Shown here in pieces: positions 23,005 through 28,098 of a stretch of DNA of 28,098 bases. Position 1 is the stretch's first letter. Each line of letters begins with the position of its first letter. Made by a program: the position numbers and the translations under genes. The notes beneath the pieces were generated by a model. That model was not told where the DNA came from. It did no database searches and worked only from the letters and a program-made list of their open reading frames with translations. Source of the DNA: Deinococcus apachensis DSM 19763 (GTDB taxonomy: Bacteria; Deinococcota; Deinococci; Deinococcales; Deinococcaceae); the NCBI RefSeq assembly GCF_000381345.1, contig NZ_KB906423.1, forward strand, positions 1-28,098. Reading direction: 5' to 3'.

Positions 23005-25491
23005 TCAGCCCAGGTCGAGTTCCTTCAGGATGTCGTTCATGCGGGCGCGTTCCTGCCCCGCGCTCTCGGAGTCGCCCTGCCCCAGGTGCCAGTCCACGAG
23101 CTGGGCGCGGGCCTCGATGTTGAGCGGGTCGGCGGTGATGAGGGTCCGCAGGGCGTCGCGCCGCTCCAGGCTGCCCTCGGGCTGGGCGTCGGCGTAGACC
23201 TGGAGGGCGTCGTGCAGCAACCTCTCGGCGAGTTCGCGCTCCTCGTGCAGCTCGCTGGCGAGGTCCGGGAGCGCGTCCGGGGGTCCGGCCTCCTGGCGGA
23301 TCAACGTTGCCAGACGCTCGGCATCCCGGGTCATCAACGCGTCTTGCAGGTCGGCGAGGTCACTCTGAACCGGAAAGGCGAGGGTCAGGCGCCCGCGCGC
23401 GGAGCTGATCAGGTTCACCCCGAAGGTGCTCCGCAGGTGGTACACCGCCGTCTGCAGGCTGGCGAGGGGATTCTTGGCGTCCGGCCAGAAGCGTTCGGCC
23501 AGCGCCTCGCGCGGCTGGGAGCGGCCCGAGAGGGCGAGCGCCACCAGCAGCGCCGCGCTCTTGCGGGTCGGGAAATCCCCCGCCCGCCAGGTGCGCCCCG
23601 CGTGGGTGAGCCGCAGCGGCCCCAGCACCCGCAGCACGAGCGGGAACAGTGCCCGCGAGGCGTCGTCCTGCACGTGGGCGACGAGGCGCCACGCGGCGGA
23701 GCTGCCCAGCAGGGCGCGGTAGCCGTGGGTGCGAATGAGGTCCAGCGCCTCCTGCAAATCCTCCGGCTCTCCCCGGTGCAGCAGGGCGGTGGCGAGTTCC
23801 AGCCGGGCGTCCTCCCGGCGGGCCTCCTCCACGACCACGCCCAGGTCGCCGTCCCCCTGGAGGGCGGCCTCCAGGCCAGCGCGCAGGCCCAGGGTGCGGG
23901 CCTCCTCCAGGGCGTCCCGGGCCGCGTCGGGCTCGCCGAGTTCGCGGTAGGCGCGGGCCAGGAGCAGCCGGGTCTCCGTGTGCAGGCTGCGGTCGGCGGA
24001 GTCCACGGCCTCCAGCAGGTCGCGCGCCCGCTGGGGAACGCCCGCGTGCAGCGCGAGCAGGGCCTGGACCCGCGCCACCCAGCCCGTCACCTGCCCCAGC
24101 CCGGAGCGTTCGGCGAGCAGCCGCGCCTGCTCCAGATGGGTCCGGGCCTGCGTCCCCTCCCCCAGCAGCGCGTGGACCTCGGCGAGGTTGACGTGGGTGA
24201 GGGCCGTCTCCTCGGGGTGCTCGTCCTCCAGCAGGCGCAGCACCTGCCCGTAGGGGGCCAGCGCCTCCTGCAGGAGGCCGCGCCCGAACTGGAGGCCGCC
24301 CAGCGTCTCCAGGCTGCGGGCCTCACGGCGCAGGTCGCCCGCCTCGCGGAAGGCGGCGACGGCCTCATCGAGGCTGCGCTCGGCCTCGGCGTGGCGGCCG
24401 AGCTGCACGAGCAGGGTGGCGCGGTTGTGCGCCGCCTCACCCCCGGTCAGGCCCCCGGCCCGGGCCGCCGACCCGAAATCCTCCAGGGCGCCCGGGGGAT
24501 TGCCCCGCACCGCGCGCACCACCCCCCGCGCGTTGTGCGCCAGGGGTCGAAGGGCGGGAGTCAGCCCCGGCAGCGCCCGGGAGTACAGCTCCTCGGCCCG
24601 TGTGAGGTCGCCGGACGCCCGCGCCAGCAGCCCCGCGAGGTAGAGCGCGGTGGGCTGTTCCCGCCAGTAGGGTGGCAGGACCCGCAGGCTGGCCCGCAGC
24701 GTTCCCGTTCCCGCCCCCGCCCGCAGGTGCCCCGCGAGCAGGGTGAGGTGGTCCTCCCAGGCGGCGGCCTCGCGCAGCAGGGTCAGGGCGTCGGCGGTGT
24801 GACCCGCCCGGTGAAGCAGCCCCGCGACCGCCCGCGCCGCCTCCCCCCCCGGCAGCGGGCAGAGGTGACGGCGTAGCGGCCCGGGAATCCTCCAGCCCCC
24901 CGGCACGGCCCATAACCAGCCACCGTCGGCGAGTGCCTCGACGGTCTCCGGGGCGACATTCAGAGTTGCCGAGACATCCGGGGTTACCAGCGGGGTGAGG
25001 GCCAGGGCGCGGTAGGCGGGCAGCAGGGCCTCGGGGGGCAGCAGGGGGGCCAGCCCCGCCGCGACCAGGGGGTGCCGGTACCACTCCTCCCCCTCGGATT
25101 CGGGGGACCCCCCCTCCGCCAGCACCCGGGCAAGCGGCAGGGCGGCGGGCCAGCCCCCGCTCAGGACGAAGGTGGCGGCAGCCCAGCGGTCGTGTGGGGC
25201 CAGGGCCCGGTGCCACTCCCCCTCGCTGTAAAGCAGGTCCGCACCCGTCAGGATCAGGGGAAAGGCCCCCTCGGGCCGGGTTTGGGCCCAGCGTGCCACC
25301 TCCCCCCGGGTGCGGGGCCACCACAGCCAGCCTTCCAGGCCCTCGGGCGGTGGCTCGCGCAAGACGCTCAGCCCCCGCTCCCGCGCCCAACTCAGCAGCG
25401 CCTCCTGGCCCGCCCCCACGTCCACGGGAGCGATCACCCGGCCGGGTGCCGCTTCCAGCCGCGGACGCAGGCGCCCAGGCAGGTCAATCAT
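23005..25491 (-). CDS. MalT/SARP-like regulator: degenerate STAND N-terminus, TPR, C-terminal winged helix and BTAD
   Basis: The product has 828 residues. The ATG at 25491 is chosen because TATACT lies 6 nt upstream (leaderless) and the MalT-like pattern starts there; an in-frame extension to 25749 overlaps the protease gene and is rejected. At the Walker A position the protein reads APVDVGAGQE where APxGxGKTT is expected: the Lys is replaced by Ala (A27). A MalT-like GGWPAALPLA follows. The middle (about 280-600) consists of TPR-type helical repeats. The C-terminal part has an OmpR/SARP-type winged helix (about 610-707, LPQREALAERFWPD-like core REALAERFWPDAKNP) and a BTAD domain (715-820). 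It is divergent from a subtilisin-like lipoprotein and may control it (inference). Confidence 0.88.
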   Translation of the reverse strand: MIDLPGRLRPRLEAAPGRVIAPVDVGAGQEALLSWARERGLSVLREPPPEGLEGWLWWPRTRGEVARWAQTRPEGAFPLILTGADLLYSEGEWHRALAPHDRWAAATFVLSGGWPAALPLARVLAEGGSPESEGEEWYRHPLVAAGLAPLLPPEALLPAYRALALTPLVTPDVSATLNVAPETVEALADGGWLWAVPGGWRIPGPLRRHLCPLPGGEAARAVAGLLHRAGHTADALTLLREAAAWEDHLTLLAGHLRAGAGTGTLRASLRVLPPYWREQPTALYLAGLLARASGDLTRAEELYSRALPGLTPALRPLAHNARGVVRAVRGNPPGALEDFGSAARAGGLTGGEAAHNRATLLVQLGRHAEAERSLDEAVAAFREAGDLRREARSLETLGGLQFGRGLLQEALAPYGQVLRLLEDEHPEETALTHVNLAEVHALLGEGTQARTHLEQARLLAERSGLGQVTGWVARVQALLALHAGVPQRARDLLEAVDSADRSLHTETRLLLARAYRELGEPDAARDALEEARTLGLRAGLEAALQGDGDLGVVVEEARREDARLELATALLHRGEPEDLQEALDLIRTHGYRALLGSSAAWRLVAHVQDDASRALFPLVLRVLGPLRLTHAGRTWRAGDFPTRKSAALLVALALSGRSQPREALAERFWPDAKNPLASLQTAVYHLRSTFGVNLISSARGRLTLAFPVQSDLADLQDALMTRDAERLATLIRQEAGPPDALPDLASELHEERELAERLLHDALQVYADAQPEGSLERRDALRTLITADPLNIEARAQLVDWHLGQGDSESAGQERARMNDILKELDLG

Positions 25492-25497
25492 GAGCCA

Positions 25498-25503
25498 AGT
25501 ATA
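25498..25503 (-). promoter_or_regulatory. -10 box of the leaderless regulator gene
   Basis: TATACT on the minus strand, five of six matches to TATAAT, with 6 nt to the ATG at 25491 and no ribosome-binding site. This is the best of the TAnnnT boxes in the window. No clear -35. Confidence 0.6.
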
Positions 25504-25618
25504 GAAAAAACCTTCACCCTCCCCGTGAGGGCTCAGAAAAGCGGAAGCCTTTGTGTTTTTTTTGAGACCCCTTTGATGGAATGAACTCACCCAAGAGTTC
25601 CAGCCGGAGGAGACCCCG

Positions 25619-27436
25619 ATGAAGAAGACGACCCCCACCATCCTGAGCCTGTCCGTCCTCCTCGCTGCCTGCGGGCAGAGCACGCCCCAGCTCTCGGCCC
25701 CTGCCAGCACCGCCGCCTCCGGTTCGGCGCTGAGCGCCCAGGCCACCACCCTGACCGAGTGCCAGGCGCTTTACGCCACGGCGCCCAGCGGCGTGCAGGT
25801 GGACAGCACGATGCGCTACGGGCAGGTCGGCACCCTGATCCTCTCCTTCGCCGACGACACCAGCAAGGGCCGCGCGATCACCTGGATGGACTCCAACCTG
25901 CCGGTGGACCTCGGCAAGGGGCTGGGCGCGCTCCAGAACCTGCCGGTCGTCGCGGTGAAGACGCTGGTCACCCAGGACCTGGTTCAGAAGCTCAAGGCCA
26001 ACCTCCCCGGCCTGGTGTCGGTGTACCAGGACGCGCCGCTGAAGTACAAGCTCGCCGAGAGCGTGAAGTTCATCGGGGCGGACGTGGCGCGCAGCACCTA
26101 CGGGGTGACGGGCAAGGGCGTGGGCGTGGCGGTGCTGGACTCGGGCATCGACGGCACCCACCCCGACCTGAAGAACGTCGCCAAGAACGTGAAGCTGGTC
26201 GGCCCGGTCACCGACGTGGGCGTGGGCGGTTACCTGTACGTGGACACCCCCGACAGCGACACGACGAGCGGGCACGGCACCCACGTCGCCAGCACCATCG
26301 GCGGCAGCGGCGCGGCCTCTGAGGGCTCGGCGCGGGTCCGGCGCGGTGTAGCGCCCGGCGTGACGCTGGTCGGCGTGGGCTCGGGCGAGGCCCTGAGCAT
26401 CCTGTACGCGCTGGAAGGCTTCGATTTCATCCTGAAGCCCGAAATCCGCGAGACCTACAACATCCGCGTGATCTCCAACTCCTGGGGCTCCAGCGGCGAG
26501 TTCGCCCCCTACAACCCCATCAGCCTGGCCGCCAAGCGTGCCTACGACGCGGGGATCATCGTGACCTTCGCGGCGGGCAACGAGGGACCCGGCGCGAACA
26601 CCCTCAACCCCTACTCGGCCAGCCCCTGCGTGATCAGCGTGGCGGCGGGCGACAAGAAGGGCTACCTGGCCGACTTCAGCTCCCGTGGCCGCAGCGGTGA
26701 CAAGCTGGTCCACCCCGACGTAACGGCTCCCGGCGTGGACATCAGCGCCGCCCGCGCCCTGACCGGTGTGGCCGCGACCACCGTGCCCGATGTGGACAAC
26801 CCGCAGTACGCCACCATCAGCGGCACGAGCATGGCGACCCCCCATATCAGCGGCGTGATCGCCCTGATGCTGGAAGCCAACCCGGGGCTGACGCTCGACA
26901 GCGTGATGTCGATCTTCCAGAAGACCAGCCGCCCGATGTACTACTCGGTCGCCACCGACGACGGCCTCAACCCCACCCAAACAGTCGTCAAGCGCCGCGA
27001 GCTGTGGGAGGTCGGCTACGGCTACGTCGACGCCAACGCCGCCGTGCGCGAGGCCGTCCGCCTGAACCCCACCCGCTACGCCGTCACCACGACCAACCTG
27101 CCGGGCTGGAGCAGCACCGTCGCCACCAGCGTCTGCGGGCCTCAGGTGAACTGCGTGACCACGTCGCAGGACACCCACACCCTCAGCGTCCCTGCGGGCT
27201 CCAGCGCCCTGCGCGTCGCCACCGAGTGGGGCAACCCCGCCTACGACCTCGACCTGGATGTCTACAACCCCTCCGGTCAGCTCGTCGGCTCCAGCGCCCA
27301 AGGCACGAGCACCGGCGAGGCCGTCAGCATCCCCAACCCGGTCGCGGGCAACTGGAAGGTCGTGCTCAAGGGCTACCTCAACCCCCAGACGACCTACACC
27401 GGCACCGCCCAGGTCGACAAGATCGTCCGCCAGTAA
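25619..27436 (+). CDS. Subtilisin-like (S8) serine protease, lipoprotein
   Basis: The product has 605 residues. GGAGGAG lies 8 nt before the ATG. It has a lipoprotein signal peptide with lipobox LLAAC (C18), so it should be anchored to the membrane or cell surface. A pro-region covers about 40-150. The S8 catalytic domain has D174 (AVLDSGIDGTHPD), H219 (SGHGTHVAST), oxyanion N321 (FAAGNEGP) and S404 (SGTSMATPHISG): the triad is complete. The last ~100 residues form a beta-rich PPC-like domain (YDLDLDVYNPSGQLVGSS, then VAGNWKVVLKGYLNP), often removed or used for surface attachment. It is divergent from a MalT/SARP-like regulator and ends in a clear terminator. Confidence 0.95.
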   Translation: MKKTTPTILSLSVLLAACGQSTPQLSAPASTAASGSALSAQATTLTECQALYATAPSGVQVDSTMRYGQVGTLILSFADDTSKGRAITWMDSNLPVDLGKGLGALQNLPVVAVKTLVTQDLVQKLKANLPGLVSVYQDAPLKYKLAESVKFIGADVARSTYGVTGKGVGVAVLDSGIDGTHPDLKNVAKNVKLVGPVTDVGVGGYLYVDTPDSDTTSGHGTHVASTIGGSGAASEGSARVRRGVAPGVTLVGVGSGEALSILYALEGFDFILKPEIRETYNIRVISNSWGSSGEFAPYNPISLAAKRAYDAGIIVTFAAGNEGPGANTLNPYSASPCVISVAAGDKKGYLADFSSRGRSGDKLVHPDVTAPGVDISAARALTGVAATTVPDVDNPQYATISGTSMATPHISGVIALMLEANPGLTLDSVMSIFQKTSRPMYYSVATDDGLNPTQTVVKRRELWEVGYGYVDANAAVREAVRLNPTRYAVTTTNLPGWSSTVATSVCGPQVNCVTTSQDTHTLSVPAGSSALRVATEWGNPAYDLDLDVYNPSGQLVGSSAQGTSTGEAVSIPNPVAGNWKVVLKGYLNPQTTYTGTAQVDKIVRQ

Positions 27437-27451
27437 GGTTCACGCCAAAGC

Positions 27452-27480
27452 AGAGTCCCTCCAGATCGGGGGGACTCTTT
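27452..27480 (+). terminator. Terminator of the protease gene
   Basis: AGAGTCCC (27452-27459) pairs perfectly with GGGACTCT (27471-27478), loop about 11 nt, followed by TT. It begins 15 nt after the stop codon. Flanking CAAAGC and TTTGCTG add further pairing. Confidence 0.75.
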
Positions 27481-27510
27481 GCTGTGGGTGGTTGAGAAGA
27501 CCCCTCATCC

Positions 27511-27525
27511 CCTCGCTGCGCGAGG
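27511..27525. repeat. Short palindrome in the intergenic region
   Basis: CCTCGC, TGC, GCGAGG: a perfect 6-bp inverted repeat with a 3-nt loop. It resembles small intergenic palindromes found in many copies in such genomes, but only one copy is seen here. The rest of 27481-27669 holds no supported gene. Confidence 0.3.
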
Positions 27526-27726
27526 CCCCTCCGCTGGCGGCTGTGCCAGTCTCCCCTATTGATAACGGCTTAGGTTCGGGACGCCCATTACGCTTCTCGC
27601 CCCCGTGCTTCCGGCCAGCAGGGGCCCTCCACCCAGGGTCGCGTCTCAAACCAAGCCCGGAATCAATAAGAGACTGTCTGGAAAGTGTGTAGGAGAGGGC
27701 TGTTCCGGAAAGGGTACCATTTTTGC

Positions 27727-28098
27727 GTGACTCGGCGCCGGACCTATTCAACCGACACCAGCGATGCAGAGTGGGCCATCCTCAGCCCCCTGATCCCGGC
27801 GCCCCGACCCGGTGGGCGACCGGCCCGTATTGCTCGTCGGGACATCGTAGACGCCATCTTCTACGTCAAACGCGGCGGGGTCTCCTGGCGCCTGTTGCCC
27901 GCTGATTTTCCCCATTGGAAGACGGTGTACGACTACTTCCGTCAGTGGAAGCAGAGCGGGCTGTGGGAGCGCATCAACAATGCGCTCCGGGCACAAACGC
28001 GGGAGGTCCTCGGACGAAACGCGGTGCCTACCGCTGGCATCGTCGACTCGAGGAGTGTGAAGACCTCTCAAAAAGGGGGCCCCGCGGCTACGACGGCG
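27727..28098 (+). CDS. IS5-family transposase, N-terminal part (probable frameshift near the window edge)
   Basis: The visible frame has 124 codons from a GTG at 27727; AAAGGG lies upstream at long spacing. It encodes the N-terminal DUF4096-type region (SDAEWAILSPLIPAPRPGGR, then FYVKRGGVSWRLLPADFPHW) and the first catalytic Asp in AGIVDSRSVKTS. After QKGG the frame reads PAATTA, but the family expects GPRGYDG. That sequence is found in the -1 frame (GPRGYDG). A run of five A and five G at 28070-28079 is the likely slip site, as in two-frame IS427 elements. Alternatively the copy carries a one-base deletion. Confidence 0.85.
   Translation, partial: MTRRRTYSTDTSDAEWAILSPLIPAPRPGGRPARIARRDIVDAIFYVKRGGVSWRLLPADFPHWKTVYDYFRQWKQSGLWERINNALRAQTREVLGRNAVPTAGIVDSRSVKTSQKGGPAATTA
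28070..28079 (+). promoter_or_regulatory. A5G5 slip site in the IS5-family transposase
   Basis: CAA AAA GGG GGC in the first frame; a -1 slip on AAA gives AGG GGG CCC CGC GGC TAC GAC, restoring the family sequence GPRGYDG. Known for the IS427 group; here inferred from the sequence. Confidence 0.5.

Larger units (their letters stand above)
27670..28098 (+). mobile_element. IS5-family (IS427-like) insertion sequence, left part (cut by window edge)
   Basis: The terminal sequence from about 27670 (GAGACTGTCTGGAAAGTGT) resembles the ends of the IS427 group and is preceded by TAA, compatible with its short A/T target. The transposase starts 57 nt in. The other end, and thus the inverted repeat and target duplication, is outside the window; the left limit is inferred. 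Confidence 0.7.

Noticed and set aside
23086..24876. 596-residue plus-strand open frame opposite the MalT/SARP-like regulator
   Set aside because: It is a GC-driven shadow frame, Gln/Gly/Arg-rich, with no ribosome-binding site and a well-supported gene on the other strand.
25514..27301. 595-residue minus-strand open frame opposite the protease
   Set aside because: The Val/Gly/His/Asp-rich pattern is an antisense artefact of a high-GC gene; the plus strand has a complete S8 triad.
1..28098. CRISPR array, toxin-antitoxin pair, phage genes or integrase
   Set aside because: No regularly spaced repeats, no paired small overlapping toxin-antitoxin genes and no phage structural or recombinase motifs were seen on either strand.

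Overview
The window is GC-rich and densely coded. It looks like an accessory stretch of a Deinococcus chromosome. That assignment is inferred from the family mix (a Nudix hydrolase with a Deinococcus-type N-terminus, a MalT/SARP-type regulator beside a subtilisin-like lipoprotein, IS630, IS701 and IS5 elements) and from several gene starts that lack a Shine-Dalgarno site and instead have a TAnnnT -10 box 6-7 nt upstream, a leaderless-mRNA layout typical of Deinococcus. No database search was possible.

Left part (1-6256). The 5' end of an IS701-family transposase runs off the left edge. A minus-strand operon follows: ABC ATPase, ABC-2 permease and a secreted protein of unknown function, with a 9-bp inverted repeat between the last two. 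Next come a Nudix hydrolase and a complete 1180-bp IS630-family element that splits a GNAT acetyltransferase gene and leaves a TA duplication. Removing the IS restores an open frame across the junction. About 640 bp without a convincing gene follow.

Middle part (6257-18024). A histidine-phosphatase gene carries a single-base frameshift. A LysR regulator diverges from an isochorismatase-like hydrolase, and a plus-strand run follows: NAD(P)H oxidoreductase, TrmO-like tRNA methyltransferase, membrane acyltransferase. A winged-helix regulator diverges from a CPBP membrane protease. On the minus strand lie a DJ-1/PfpI and GNAT pair with a 4-nt overlap, a second copy (paralogue) of the secreted unknown protein, a 59-residue small ORF with a strong ribosome-binding site and a hairpin after it, a second CPBP protease and a secreted alpha/beta hydrolase.

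Right part (18025-28098). A VOC-fold protein, a NarL-type response regulator and a large sensor kinase (periplasmic sensor, HAMP, PAS, GAF, HisKA_3, HATPase) form a plus-strand unit. Beyond it is a tRNA-like 3' end followed by a rho-independent terminator, possibly an old integration scar. Then come a divergent pair, a MalT/SARP-like regulator with a degenerate Walker A and a subtilisin-like lipoprotein protease ending in a clear terminator, and finally the 5' half of an IS5-family element running off the right edge.

The least explained items are the two secreted CX9C paralogues with their different neighbours, and the 59-residue ORF upstream of one of them. I found no CRISPR array, phage module, integrase or obvious multi-gene defence system.
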